From Chthonomonas sp. (GTDB taxonomy: Bacteria; Armatimonadota; Fimbriimonadia; Fimbriimonadales; Fimbriimonadaceae), in the NCBI GenBank assembly GCA_016788585.1, contig JAEURP010000009.1:186001-250000 (forward strand): 64,000 nt of DNA. The letters are read 5' to 3'. Below, in pieces: positions 1 to 8,329 of this stretch (position 1 is its first letter; each line of letters starts with the position of its first letter). The notes beneath the pieces were generated by a model. That model was given only the letters and a program-made list of their open reading frames with translations. It was not told the origin of the DNA and searched no databases. The translations under genes were made by a program, and so were the position numbers.

Positions 1-37
1 GGATGGCGCCAATAGCAAGATAGATGAGTCGATTCAT
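1..37 (-). CDS. Partial gene start, hydrophobic N-terminus, coupled to branching enzyme
   Basis: On the minus strand an ATG at 37-35 overlaps the TGA of the upstream GH57 gene in an ATGA arrangement, the same coupling used by many gene pairs in this window. Only twelve codons lie inside the window, reading MNRLIYLAIGAI, which could be the start of a signal peptide or membrane helix. No function can be given. The overlap suggests it is translated with the branching enzyme and may take part in the same polysaccharide process. The main uncertainty is its length, since the reading frame leaves the window open. Confidence 0.5.
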   Translation of the reverse strand, partial: MNRLIYLAIGAI

Positions 38-1755
38 AACTGGTCGATCGAGGCAACCGACGGCAAGGGGAAGTCTAATTCTGCCCAGAACTTGAGGTCA
101 ATCGTATTCTGGAAAGGTGCGTCCTTTTGCCGGCAATCTTCATAGAATGACAACTCGTCTGGGGTCATGGTTTCGCCAATGTGAACCTTGTCGGCAATTG
201 CCGCCAGCCGCAAGAATCGGTCGACATGATCGTCGAACCGAATCTCGGCATAATCTCGCGCCGCCCACGTCGAGATCAAAAACTGCCAATCGGAGGCTTC
301 GGAAAGGAGGAGTTCTCTAGCTGCCTGAATGACGATGTCATGGGCAGGACCGCCGTCGTATTCTGCAGCCATTTGACGCATCTTCTTCTGGCACGGATAG
401 AGCTTTTCCCAGGTCCACAAGTTGTCATTGTTGATCCAGATGTAGTGATATCCTCCCTCCCCCCACGAGCCTTCGGGTAGGTGAATCAAGTGTCGAGCCG
501 GCTCTTCGTCGATTACGTCTCCAGCAGAGACGCTCGCCAAATCCGGCTCGGCTGCCATGGCTCGCCCCATTTCGAAGAGGAATTCTGGGCCCTCCCACCA
601 CCAGTGGCCAAAAAGTTCAGTATCGTACATCGCGACCAGAGTGCCAACGCGACCATGGTTGTCGCGGTATTCGTGCATCACGCCTTTCACCGTCTGCACA
701 AAGTCCTCGGCGTGCCCTTGAATCTTTTCGAATGCATTCCAAGGGTCGTACGGTTGCTTCTGCCCAAGATCGGCTTTGTTCTCGCTAATTCGCCAATACC
801 TCAGCCGCCCTGGCACCAAGTGCTTATGAAATTCTAGGTAAGCCGGGTCGCCTGGGTAACCGACATCACCGGACCAGACCTTGGCGGTGGTGTTGGGGTC
901 TCGGGCAAAGCAAATCACTCCGTTTGGCAGGGCGTAATGCTCGTATTCGCTACGGTTCTCGATCAGATCTTCAAACAAGAGTTTCGAGCGTTCGAACATC
1001 TCGGCGAGCTGCGGGAATTGCATCACATAGGTGCCAAGCGGCTCGCCGCCGCGAATCATGTGCGAATCAACAAAGAAGTACTCGATGCCGTTTTCGTACA
1101 GAAAGTCCTCGACCGACTTGCGGGGCCAGATCGTTTCATCACCAACCGGGGCTTTCCAATCGTAACCGGGTCGGTATGCGCATTCTGGGAGCCAAATCCC
1201 TCTTGGGGCGCGCCCAAACCTCTGTGAATGGCTCTTGACTGCGAGCTTCACTTGCGCCTGAATCGACTCATCCGTTCCCGTCAAGGGGAAATAGCCGTGG
1301 GTTGCGCCACAAGTAATCAAGTCGATCGAACCTTCGTCTTGGAAGTAACGAAAGCCATCGTTGATGTTCCGACCCCATTGGTGCTTGAAAGAGACCAATG
1401 CACGAGTGTAGTAGCGCTGCCACATACCGGCCACTCCCTGCATCCATGTTGATCCCTCGCGCTCAAAGGTGTCGCGGTCGGCGACGGCAGCATCGATTTT
1501 CTCTTGGCAGTAGGCCTCGAATCCTGCCTTAAATGTTGGATCGTCGAGCTGCTCAGCCAAGATGGGGGTCATATTGACGGTCCAGCGAGGTCGGATACCA
1601 AGATCATTTAGCCGGCCAAGGGCATCGAGAATTGGCAGGTAGCATTCTGCGGCCGATTCATGCAACCAGTCTGTTCCATGTGGCGACTTGCCGTGCGACA
1701 AGACATACGGCATGTGTGAGTGAAGCACCAAGGTAAATCGGCCGACCACGGACAT
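34..1755 (-). CDS. GH57 family 1,4-alpha-glucan branching enzyme
   Basis: This 573-residue protein belongs to glycoside hydrolase family 57, in the branch of glycogen branching enzymes that includes Thermus and Thermococcus members. It cuts an alpha-1,4 glucan and rejoins the piece through an alpha-1,6 bond, probably in cytoplasmic glycogen storage. The N-terminal LHSHMPYV holds the family's conserved histidines. Glu191 in GIWLPECAYRPGYDW fits the catalytic nucleophile and Asp378 in MYDTELFGHWWWEG the acid/base. The C-terminal part (about 430-550) contains the helical region typical of the family. Length is close to the usual 520-570. There is no signal peptide. Starch or glycogen synthesis genes are not visible nearby, but a coupled gene follows off the left edge. 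An amylase or 4-alpha-glucanotransferase role is the alternative, less likely because of the WWWEG motif. Confidence 0.88.
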   Translation of the reverse strand: MSVVGRFTLVLHSHMPYVLSHGKSPHGTDWLHESAAECYLPILDALGRLNDLGIRPRWTVNMTPILAEQLDDPTFKAGFEAYCQEKIDAAVADRDTFEREGSTWMQGVAGMWQRYYTRALVSFKHQWGRNINDGFRYFQDEGSIDLITCGATHGYFPLTGTDESIQAQVKLAVKSHSQRFGRAPRGIWLPECAYRPGYDWKAPVGDETIWPRKSVEDFLYENGIEYFFVDSHMIRGGEPLGTYVMQFPQLAEMFERSKLLFEDLIENRSEYEHYALPNGVICFARDPNTTAKVWSGDVGYPGDPAYLEFHKHLVPGRLRYWRISENKADLGQKQPYDPWNAFEKIQGHAEDFVQTVKGVMHEYRDNHGRVGTLVAMYDTELFGHWWWEGPEFLFEMGRAMAAEPDLASVSAGDVIDEEPARHLIHLPEGSWGEGGYHYIWINNDNLWTWEKLYPCQKKMRQMAAEYDGGPAHDIVIQAARELLLSEASDWQFLISTWAARDYAEIRFDDHVDRFLRLAAIADKVHIGETMTPDELSFYEDCRQKDAPFQNTIDLKFWAELDFPLPSVASIDQL

Positions 1756-1818
1756 CTGCCAGATTATGCCCTCTATCGGAGCTTGTGGAACGTCCCGAAC
1801 ATGTTGATGGTGATATCG

Positions 1819-2277
1819 ATGAGAGTTTTCAAGTGCTTGACCGGTTTAGCCATCGCGGGACAGTGCATCGCACAACAGATGGTCGACGTTCCAGTCGGAG
1901 AGGCCGCGTATGTTCGAAGTGGCGAACCTGTAGTCCAATCCCGCCCATCGCCAGCCCCGGAGGCAAAGCCAGCAGCCAGGGAGGAAGCGAGGCGCAACCT
2001 CGTCCCTTCCCGCCCCGTGCTTCGGGGACGCATTGGCAGCCCGGCAAGCGGGGGACTTGCACCGATGATGCCGGACATGCGTTCATTACGACGAGCCCAG
2101 GTTCTCGAGGATTTTGCCACTGGCCCTTGGACAAGCACCGGATTACTTGCGACTTCAAATCGCGGAGTGAAGTCAGCTCTCGGTGTCTTCCCAAATCCGC
2201 GAAATGACGTTTCAGTGGCCCGTGTGGGCCTCACAAAGACAAAAGGCTATTGCGCCTTGCCGACCGTTTCGGGTTAA
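1819..2277 (+). CDS. Doubtful small secreted protein ORF
   Basis: An open frame of about 152 codons lies in the otherwise empty 1756-2289 stretch. From ATG 1819 it starts MRVFKCLTGLAIAGQCIAQQ, which resembles a signal peptide; ATG 1801 is an alternative start. The rest is Pro/Arg/Ala-rich without a recognisable domain. Other frames on both strands are also open here because the region is GC-rich, and a likely tRNA promoter overlaps its 3' end, so it may be chance. There is no clear Shine-Dalgarno sequence. No function is proposed. Confidence 0.25.
   Translation: MRVFKCLTGLAIAGQCIAQQMVDVPVGEAAYVRSGEPVVQSRPSPAPEAKPAAREEARRNLVPSRPVLRGRIGSPASGGLAPMMPDMRSLRRAQVLEDFATGPWTSTGLLATSNRGVKSALGVFPNPRNDVSVARVGLTKTKGYCALPTVSG
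1979..2027. other. GC-rich nested hairpins, possible dispersed repeat or RNA
   Basis: Within the 534-bp interval between the branching enzyme and tRNA-Ala the sequence is markedly GC-rich. An imperfect stem pairs 1979-1992 with 1998-2011 around a CGCAA loop. A second stem pairs CCCCG at 2013-2017 with CGGGG at 2023-2027 around TGCTT. CGTCCC at 2001-2006 can instead pair with GGGACG at 2025-2030, so the two folds exclude each other. It does not match RNase P, tmRNA or SRP RNA signatures I know. It could be an intergenic repeat or part of a doubtful ORF. Confidence 0.3.
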
Positions 2278-2279
2278 AT
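2250..2279 (+). promoter_or_regulatory. Candidate promoter for tRNA-Ala
   Basis: TTGCGC at 2250-2255 and TTAAAT at 2274-2279 are separated by 18 bp and lie 10 bp before the mature tRNA 5' end, a good fit to a sigma70-type promoter for a tRNA gene. No terminator is visible after the tRNA, so the same transcript may continue into the acyltransferase gene. Confidence 0.4.
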
Positions 2280-2288
2280 ACCGGAGCC

Positions 2289-2365
<77 letters not shown>

Positions 2366-2373
2366 AATTTTCT

Positions 2374-2385
2374 GCCAAAATTGGC
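2374..2385. promoter_or_regulatory. Short dyad between tRNA-Ala and acyltransferase
   Basis: GCCAA and TTGGC flank two adenines in the 26-nt gap between the tRNA and the ATG at 2392. It could be a small operator or a processing hairpin; it is too short to act as a terminator. No ribosome binding site is seen in front of the ATG, so the leader deserves attention. Confidence 0.2.
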
Positions 2386-2391
2386 CTAACC

Positions 2392-3906
2392 ATGGCAGTC
2401 GTTTCTGTACGCATTCCAATGATCGGTGAGGGCCTCCAAGAAGCCCGTGTTGTCGCCTTTCTAAAGCAGCCTGGAGATTTCGTCAAGCGTGACGAGGCAA
2501 TTTACCAAATGGAGACCGACAAGGCCGTCATGGATGTCGAATCGCCGTTTGAGGGGACGATTGTCCGGTGGCTGGGTGCGGTTGATCAAGTGATGCCCAT
2601 CGGAGCCGAGATTGGCGAGATGGAAGTGACGGCTGCGGGCTCGGAGCCTGCGCCAGCACCAGTGGCTCATGCTCCGGCGGCATCCTCATCAGGCGAGTCG
2701 ATCATATCGCTTCGCATTCCTATGATCGGAGAGGGCTTGCAGGAGGCGCGATTGGTGGCGACGCTTAAGAATCCTGGCGATACGATCAAACGCGATGAAG
2801 CGATCTATCAGATGGAGACCGATAAGGCCGTGATGGATGTCGAATCTCCTCACGATGGAGTTTTAACCGAATGGTTAGTAGCGATTGATACTGTCGTGCC
2901 CATTGGGGCTGAGATCGCCAAGGTTCGAGTTGCGGCTGGTATTCAAGAAGCTCCGGCTGCGCATGGATCGCCCGCTCCTCGGGCTAGCCAGGCGGTTCAG
3001 GCTGTGGCGTCAGGAGCAGGGTCGGGTTCGCGGCGACTGGACGTTCCGCCACGAACACGGGCCTATGCTAAGGAAAAGGGACTGTCAGAAGCTGACTTAG
3101 CAGGTGTTCCGGCGGCGGGTTCGAAGCTTATGCCGGCTGATATTGATGCCTTTTTGGCGGTCGGGTCTCCAACGGCTGCGCCAACGGCGGCCCCAGTCCA
3201 GAAGGCGCCGACCTCAGCTTGGAAGCATTCGGAGCGGGAATTGACTTCAAGCCAAAGGTTGCTCAGCTCTCGGCTTGTTCGAGGAAGCCAGTTGGTTGTC
3301 CCAGGAACTATCACGGTCGCGGCCCTTTGGGAATCGGTTGAAGCGAAGCGAGCCGAGTACAAGGCTGGAGGTGGCGACTTCCAACCAAGCGCCTTCACGA
3401 TGTTTGCCTATGCCACGGTTCAGGCACTTAAGGAGCATCCTGGGTTCAGGTCATCCATGAGCGGGGATTCGACGGTTCGGACTTACGATCACGTTCACCT
3501 GGGTATTGCAGTCGCTTTGCCAGGCGACCAATTGGTGCTCGCGGTGATTGATGAGGCCGACAAGTTGAGTTGGGAAGAGTTCGCGGCCAAGTCGCGGGAG
3601 CAGATTCAATTAGCGCGCGATGGAAAGGATCAGGCGCATGAGGCAGTGACGATCAGCCTCACGAACATGCAGGCGTTTGGCCTCCGGGATGCGGTGCCGG
3701 TTGTGGTGCCACCGAGCGTGGCGACGATCTTCTTGGGCGAGCCGTACAATGGTCTTGACCAAACGGTTAACGAGTTGAAGCTACGCCGCTATGTCAACCT
3801 GGCTATGACGTTTGATCACCGTTTGATCAATGGCGTCGGAGCCAGTGAGTTCATCAATCAGGTGAAAGCCTACACCGAGAATGCAGGCCAATTGGTGAGC
3901 CAATGA
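2392..3906 (+). CDS. 2-oxoacid dehydrogenase E2 acyltransferase, two lipoyl domains
   Basis: This 504-residue protein has the layout of a dihydrolipoamide acyltransferase core. Two lipoyl domains, about 3-80 and 105-180, carry the swinging-arm lysines K44 and K145 in ETDKAV and are so alike that a recent internal duplication is likely. Ala/Pro-rich linkers lead to a peripheral-subunit-binding domain (about 217-256) and a catalytic domain (about 280-500). His476 in FDHRLINGVG is the catalytic histidine, but the usual HxxxDG aspartate is replaced by asparagine. It would transfer an acyl group from lipoate to CoA. No E1 or E3 gene is nearby; downstream genes suggest branched-chain or acyl-CoA breakdown, while pyruvate dehydrogenase is the alternative. 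ATG 2392 was chosen because earlier in-frame codons lie in the tRNA gene. The next gene overlaps by ATGA. Confidence 0.88.
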   Translation: MAVVSVRIPMIGEGLQEARVVAFLKQPGDFVKRDEAIYQMETDKAVMDVESPFEGTIVRWLGAVDQVMPIGAEIGEMEVTAAGSEPAPAPVAHAPAASSSGESIISLRIPMIGEGLQEARLVATLKNPGDTIKRDEAIYQMETDKAVMDVESPHDGVLTEWLVAIDTVVPIGAEIAKVRVAAGIQEAPAAHGSPAPRASQAVQAVASGAGSGSRRLDVPPRTRAYAKEKGLSEADLAGVPAAGSKLMPADIDAFLAVGSPTAAPTAAPVQKAPTSAWKHSERELTSSQRLLSSRLVRGSQLVVPGTITVAALWESVEAKRAEYKAGGGDFQPSAFTMFAYATVQALKEHPGFRSSMSGDSTVRTYDHVHLGIAVALPGDQLVLAVIDEADKLSWEEFAAKSREQIQLARDGKDQAHEAVTISLTNMQAFGLRDAVPVVVPPSVATIFLGEPYNGLDQTVNELKLRRYVNLAMTFDHRLINGVGASEFINQVKAYTENAGQLVSQ

Positions 3907-4601
3907 AGCCAATCATTGGCATTACTTGCGATATCTACCCGGTCGGGGATGATCGTGGTCCGGAGTATCGGCTTAAGGTGAACTATTGCGAGATGGTGGC
4001 GGAAGCAGGTGGTATTCCGGTGATCATTCCAACGGTCGCTGACGTTGAGGAGTTAGCCTCCATGCTCGATGGGGTGCTAATTCCGGGAGGTCGTGACATT
4101 GATCCGGCTCGGTTTGGTCAAGAAAAGCACCCAGCCGCAGATCTTCAAAATCCGGCTCGATTCGAGACAGAGGCGTCACTTTACGAGAACTTGCCCAAGG
4201 ATGCTCCCGTGTTTGGCATCTGCTACGGCGCCCAATTTTTGAACGTGGCTGGCGGCGGGACAATTAATCAACACATCCCGGACCATTTGGTTAATCATGA
4301 CCACGAAGGAGGGACTCTACAGGGATACTCAGTAGATCGCGATTCGCGATTGGGGGCGATTGTTGTTGATCATCTCGAAGGAAAGAGCTTTCATCACCAA
4401 GCGATAGATCAGGTTGCCGACGGCTTAAAAGTGGTCGCTCGCCATGACGACGGAACTATCGAAGCCGTGGAAGGAGATGGGCCGCGTTGGATGATTGGGG
4501 TGCAGTGGCACCCAGAGCGAACTCCAGACGACCCGAATTCGAAGCGCCTCTTTGCAGCTTTTGTGGAGGAGGCCAAGAAATTCAGGGCACGGCGAAAATG
4601 A
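3903..4601 (+). CDS. Peptidase C26, gamma-glutamyl-GABA hydrolase-like amidotransferase
   Basis: A 232-residue class-I glutamine amidotransferase-fold hydrolase of the PuuD/peptidase C26 group, which cleaves gamma-glutamyl amide bonds such as gamma-glutamyl-GABA. Cys107 in GICYG is the nucleophile, and His203 and Glu205 in VQWHPE complete the triad. The loop DGVLIPGGRDIDP around 57-68 is characteristic of the family. Length is near the usual 230-255 residues. It overlaps the E2 gene by ATGA and is itself overlapped by the biotinyl-domain gene, so it belongs to the same translational unit. Putrescine pathway genes are not seen here, so the real substrate is uncertain. Confidence 0.85.
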   Translation: MKPIIGITCDIYPVGDDRGPEYRLKVNYCEMVAEAGGIPVIIPTVADVEELASMLDGVLIPGGRDIDPARFGQEKHPAADLQNPARFETEASLYENLPKDAPVFGICYGAQFLNVAGGGTINQHIPDHLVNHDHEGGTLQGYSVDRDSRLGAIVVDHLEGKSFHHQAIDQVADGLKVVARHDDGTIEAVEGDGPRWMIGVQWHPERTPDDPNSKRLFAAFVEEAKKFRARRK

Positions 4602-5032
4602 AGTGGAATGTCAACGGAGAGCCAATCGACCTGACCGTGGCGCCAGAGATCGAATTGCAGTCCCTTCCCGACCGGCTCGTCGTGAGGACAAGTGAAGGAG
4701 TTCATTCTGCGCTTTCGATTAGAAGTGGGGGCAAGACGCTAGTCAGCTATCGCGGGAGGACCTACGAAGTTTCAAAAGCGACACGGCTGGCGGCTGGAAA
4801 ATCCGCCTCGGATGGAAGCTTCGCTGCACCAATGCCCGGGGTTGTGGTTGATGTTCTTACCTCGGCCGGCGCCAACGTGGTCAAGGGACAGAAGCTCTTG
4901 GTTCTCGAAGCAATGAAGACTCAGCAACCTATTGTCGCCCCATTTGACGGTACGATCGAAACGCTGTCCGTACAGAAAGGTGACCAAGTGATCGAAGGTC
5001 AGCCCTTAGTAACGGTTACTGCAAATGCTTGA
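4598..5032 (+). CDS. Biotin carboxyl carrier-type protein
   Basis: A 144-residue protein with an N-terminal strand-rich segment and a C-terminal biotinyl domain (about 74-144). Lys107 in LEAMKTQQP is the predicted biotin attachment site, and PMPGVVV upstream is the matching hairpin. It is built like the separate carrier subunit of acyl-CoA carboxylases, which pass CO2 from biotin carboxylase to a carboxyltransferase. Neither enzyme subunit is in the window, so they must be encoded elsewhere. The neighbouring HMG-CoA lyase makes methylcrotonyl-CoA carboxylase (leucine breakdown) an attractive role, with propionyl- or acetyl-CoA carboxylase as alternatives. ATG 4598 overlaps the upstream stop by ATGA and removes a spurious 37-residue extension. 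Confidence 0.82.
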   Translation: MKWNVNGEPIDLTVAPEIELQSLPDRLVVRTSEGVHSALSIRSGGKTLVSYRGRTYEVSKATRLAAGKSASDGSFAAPMPGVVVDVLTSAGANVVKGQKLLVLEAMKTQQPIVAPFDGTIETLSVQKGDQVIEGQPLVTVTANA

Positions 5033-5415
5033 TGACCGAGTTCACCTCGCTCTTAGATTGGGAGTCTAGCGTGCACAAACTTCGTGCAGCCCATTTGTCC
5101 GTCGCTCCTGCTGATGCACAAACTTGGGAGCACAAGATAACGAACGCGATCAAGGGCCTTCCTTATTTTGAGAGGGTCAAGACGGCACCTTTGGACGACT
5201 ACTCACTCTTTCAAAGGATTCAGATGCGAAGTGCCGCGGGAGATGCCATGACTGTTCGCCAAGATCTAAGGACTGTTCTCAATCGCTATGTTTTCGGCAA
5301 TGAACGGGATGAGTTTGTATTCGTACGAAGAGACGGAGGGTTTGATATTTACATTGCAATCATAGATTCTGATAGCCTTTTGTTTACGAGCAAGCTCCAG
5401 GTGCAGATCCTATGA
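5032..5415 (+). CDS. Unrecognised 127-residue protein in acyl-CoA operon
   Basis: I do not recognise this protein. It is small, soluble-looking and acidic/mixed in charge, with no signal peptide, no membrane segment and no metal-binding cluster. The middle (QMRSAAGDAMTVRQDL) and the hydrophobic end (YIAIIDSDSLLFTS) suggest an alpha/beta fold. ATG 5032 shares its A with the TGA of the biotinyl-domain gene, and its own TGA overlaps the HMG-CoA lyase ATG, so it is locked into the operon and is probably real. A TTG at 5029 is a possible alternative start. A role as accessory or binding partner of the pathway is a guess from position only. Confidence 0.68.
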   Translation: MTEFTSLLDWESSVHKLRAAHLSVAPADAQTWEHKITNAIKGLPYFERVKTAPLDDYSLFQRIQMRSAAGDAMTVRQDLRTVLNRYVFGNERDEFVFVRRDGGFDIYIAIIDSDSLLFTSKLQVQIL

Positions 5416-6308
5416 TCAGAATCATCGAGGTGGGTCCTCGCGACGGGCTCCAGAACGAACGACAGCCCATCGCAACCGAGGTTAAGGCCAATTTTATCAA
5501 TAGCCTTGTTGAGGCGGGTCTCAGCGAAGTTGAGGTGACGAGCTTTGTGTCGCCAAAGTGGGTACCCCAATTGGGAGATGCGCTGGAACTTGTTTCGATG
5601 TTGCCCGCCGGTCCAGATTATTCTGCCTTGGTTCCCAACGAAAAGGGACTCGAGAGAGCTCTCCAAACCGGGCTTGATCGCATCGCCGTATTTACAGCGG
5701 CCAGCGATGAATTCACGAAGCGGAATATCAATATGACAATTGAAGAGTCGTTGGAGGCATTTCGCCCAGTCATCGAGCGATTCCGCGCCGAGCGAAAGAA
5801 CGGATTTGTGCGAGGTTATGTCAGCACGATCGTCGAGTGTCCTTATGCCGGGCTAATCGAGCCAAAGCGGGTGGCGCAGGTCGTGGATTCATTGTTCACG
5901 CTGGGGGTGGACGAAGTATCACTTGGCGAAACGATTGGGGTCGCGGTTCCAAGTGAAATCCGGGCACTTATTGGGGAACTAACCAATTGGCCAAAGTCGA
6001 GAATTGTATGGCACTTCCACGATACCCGTGGCACGGCAATTGCCAATGTGGCGTCCGCAATGGAGGCCGGGTATTTAGCGTTTGACTCGAGTGCGGCAGG
6101 GCTGGGAGGGTGCCCATATGCGCAGGGCGCGGGCGGCAATATGGCTACCGAGGATCTCGTCTATTTTGCTGAACGATGCGGTGTGGCAACCGGTGTTAAT
6201 CTGGAGAAGTTGGCAAAGGCTTCTTTGCCTGTCCTAACTCGATTGGGGAAGCCTGTGACGGCGAAGGCCCAGCTGGCGGCGCTTGCGGCTTCGAGCGAGG
6301 CGCCGTAA
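5412..6308 (+). CDS. mvaB: Hydroxymethylglutaryl-CoA lyase
   Basis: A 298-residue TIM-barrel enzyme of the HMG-CoA lyase/homocitrate synthase family that splits HMG-CoA into acetyl-CoA and acetoacetate, the last step of leucine breakdown. The N-terminal GPRDGLQNE carries the catalytic Arg10 and metal ligand Asp11. HFHDTRG supplies metal ligands His201 and His203. The lyase signature GLGGCPYAQGAGGN provides the catalytic Cys234. Length matches the family. It follows an ATGA overlap and is the last gene of the plus-strand operon. Its last 113 bp overlap the opposite-strand membrane protein gene, so the two transcripts are complementary there. Confidence 0.93.
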   Translation: MIRIIEVGPRDGLQNERQPIATEVKANFINSLVEAGLSEVEVTSFVSPKWVPQLGDALELVSMLPAGPDYSALVPNEKGLERALQTGLDRIAVFTAASDEFTKRNINMTIEESLEAFRPVIERFRAERKNGFVRGYVSTIVECPYAGLIEPKRVAQVVDSLFTLGVDEVSLGETIGVAVPSEIRALIGELTNWPKSRIVWHFHDTRGTAIANVASAMEAGYLAFDSSAAGLGGCPYAQGAGGNMATEDLVYFAERCGVATGVNLEKLAKASLPVLTRLGKPVTAKAQLAALAASSEAP

Positions 6309-7179
6309 TCCCCGCCCAGGCGAGCCCGACTGCAATCAGGCCGACGATCGCAGTCCCCAGCACTTCATCCTTCTTGAGTTGAAACTCCCGTGAGTTAACC
6401 AAAAGGATAACTAGTCCGATCGGTAGGAGCGCTGGTAATGCAGCCAATGAAATCGGGCCGAGTTCGATATGTCCGAAGACAAGCACCGTGATCATATAGG
6501 CAACCAGAGCGACGATCATCCAAGGCAAAGTCCTATGGGGTCGCATTGAGAACTTGAACAATGCGACAAAGAACATGCTGAGGAAGATGAAGTCGGCTGG
6601 CCCGACGTAAGAGCTAACATGAACCCCAACCGCTTGCCCGGTTTCCGCGGGTTTCGGTATTGAATAAGCTACTTTAGCAAGAACCTCGGGTGACCTTTGA
6701 AGAACCTGTTGGACAGGCCCGAGAGGGAATGTTACTAAAAAGACATCGAAGCCAGCCAGAAATAGGGCAACAGGCAACAGCAGGTTTTTGTCCTTGATTA
6801 GGCAGGCGACGACTGCCCCAAGGCCGAAGCACCATAGAACCAGGCCGGTTTGAGCAACAACTGTAAGTGCCACGGCTGTCCAGCCAGAGGCTGAGCCTAG
6901 GGCAATCGTGCAAATCGCCTGGATCGCGATACCCAGCATTAAGCAGATTGCCGAAGGTTTCGGCCTCCAGTTCGAGTCAGCGGCATAGTACAGCCCGATG
7001 ATCGGAATGGCGATGAAAACCGCAGAAAAGACTAAGCCCAAAGTTGCCGACATGAACGGCGGAACCTGGATGAGGGCGACAAAGAGTCGAAGTCCGGCCA
7101 GGAGGACTAACAGCCAGAGGAGGGCTTGCACGCCTCTTTTAGGCTGGTTGAGTGTCTCGCGAACGACGTTTGACTCCAT
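6196..7179 (-). CDS. Multi-pass membrane protein of unknown function
   Basis: The 327-residue product is highly hydrophobic, with roughly eight to nine predicted membrane helices between residues 17 and 290, for example LLWLLVLLAGLRLFVALI and a final helix near GLIAVGLAWAGI. I recognise no family. The last 36 residues are a Pro/Ser/Ala-rich tail lying wholly on the strand opposite the end of the HMG-CoA lyase gene, as if a stop codon had been lost and the frame extended. Its start overlaps the preceding glycosyltransferase gene by 41 bp, so the two are probably cotranscribed; a role in lipid or envelope glycoconjugate handling is only a positional guess. Confidence 0.72.
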   Translation of the reverse strand: MESNVVRETLNQPKRGVQALLWLLVLLAGLRLFVALIQVPPFMSATLGLVFSAVFIAIPIIGLYYAADSNWRPKPSAICLMLGIAIQAICTIALGSASGWTAVALTVVAQTGLVLWCFGLGAVVACLIKDKNLLLPVALFLAGFDVFLVTFPLGPVQQVLQRSPEVLAKVAYSIPKPAETGQAVGVHVSSYVGPADFIFLSMFFVALFKFSMRPHRTLPWMIVALVAYMITVLVFGHIELGPISLAALPALLPIGLVILLVNSREFQLKKDEVLGTAIVGLIAVGLAWAGITAPRSKPQAPPAGPSPSQASPIELGQAKKPLPTSPD

Positions 7180-8323
7180 GTATCGCTTGATCGTACACTG
7201 TTAGAACGTCTTCCGTCATATCCCGCGTCGAGTACGTTCGAGCGGAGCGTGAAGCCTCCTTTGAAATGGCGGAGTAGTACCCCTCGTCTTCCAATAAGCT
7301 CACGACAGCATTTGATAACTGCGTCGCATCGTTGCCGACAATGATGCCGTTTACACCATTTTCAATCGCACTGCTGGCCCCGCCGCCTTGGACCACGACA
7401 CTTGGCAGGCCGTAACTCATAGCCTCTTGGATGACGAGGCCCTGTGTTTCAGTCATTGAGGCAAAAATGAAGATGTCCGCAAGTTCATAGTACGCATCGA
7501 CCTGATGCCGATCCACAAATCCGACAAACCTTACGCGATCGCCAATACCGAGAGCCCGGGCCATCTCCGCGCATTCCTCTCGGTATGGACCGTCACCAAC
7601 GAGCCAGAAAACGGCGCGATGATCCTGTGCAAGCGCTTGTGCAGCGGCTTCGAACAAGACGCCCATGTTCTTCTCTTCTGCCAAGCGCCCGACGTAAAGC
7701 AGAATGCGGGCATCGACGGGGACCTTGTGTTGCAGCCGCAACTCTGCGCGATCGAGCATCTGGCGGGGCAGATTGCCAGTCGGAATCACCGTCACTGGCG
7801 TGCGCACGCTATGTCGGCCGAGCCATTTGGCGCTTGCCTCGCTCGGCGTAATGACATGATCGACAGCGTTGTAATAGTAGTTGGTGTGCTTTGCGATCTT
7901 GTATCGCAGGTAGCGCTTCGGCACAAACGGAATGTAGTGCGTGTACTTGTCGTAATGGGTGTGATAAGTGCTCACGACGGGCACCCCTTCCGACTGCGCC
8001 CATCGTAGCCCGACAAAGCCGATAGTCCATGGAGTGTGCGTGTGCACTACATCAAAGCGATTTCGCCTGAAGTGCTGCAAAAGAGGATAGAACGGCGGGA
8101 ACGCCAGCGGGTAGCCCTTCGTCCACGGGGTTTCGATCGCTGGGAACCGGTAAGTATTTGGGTCCGGATCTTTGTATCCGAAATGTGCCGCCGTAAAGAT
8201 GTGAACGGAATGACCAGCCTGGCGTAGTTCTCGCACCAAAGCATCGATGCTGACCGACACCCCATTTAAGACCGGCAGGGCCGAGTCGGAAAACATGGCA
8301 ATTCGAAGGGCGTCTTGGCCCAT
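7139..8323 (-). CDS. GT4 family glycosyltransferase
   Basis: A 394-residue GT-B fold glycosyltransferase of family 4. The N-terminal domain has the acceptor-side loop PVLNGVSVSI near 17-26 and DVVHTHTPW near 91-99. The C-terminal nucleotide-sugar domain has VGRLAEEKN (Arg213, Lys218) and the E-x7-E pair Glu292/Glu300 in TETQGLVIQEAM. The overall pattern resembles diacylglycerol glucosyl- or mannosyltransferases that act on membrane lipids, but specificity cannot be read from sequence. It has no membrane helix and would act at the cytoplasmic face. The downstream membrane protein gene overlaps its 3' end by 41 bp, and the upstream helix-turn-helix gene ends 6 bp before its start. Confidence 0.88.
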   Translation of the reverse strand: MGQDALRIAMFSDSALPVLNGVSVSIDALVRELRQAGHSVHIFTAAHFGYKDPDPNTYRFPAIETPWTKGYPLAFPPFYPLLQHFRRNRFDVVHTHTPWTIGFVGLRWAQSEGVPVVSTYHTHYDKYTHYIPFVPKRYLRYKIAKHTNYYYNAVDHVITPSEASAKWLGRHSVRTPVTVIPTGNLPRQMLDRAELRLQHKVPVDARILLYVGRLAEEKNMGVLFEAAAQALAQDHRAVFWLVGDGPYREECAEMARALGIGDRVRFVGFVDRHQVDAYYELADIFIFASMTETQGLVIQEAMSYGLPSVVVQGGGASSAIENGVNGIIVGNDATQLSNAVVSLLEDEGYYSAISKEASRSARTYSTRDMTEDVLTVYDQAIHGVKRRSRDTQPA

Positions 8324-8329
8324 CTGGAT

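Noticed and set aside
1773-2234. 153-codon minus-strand frame upstream of the branching enzyme
   Set aside because: Low-complexity Arg/Pro/Ser sequence with no signals; it competes with frames on both strands in a GC-rich stretch.
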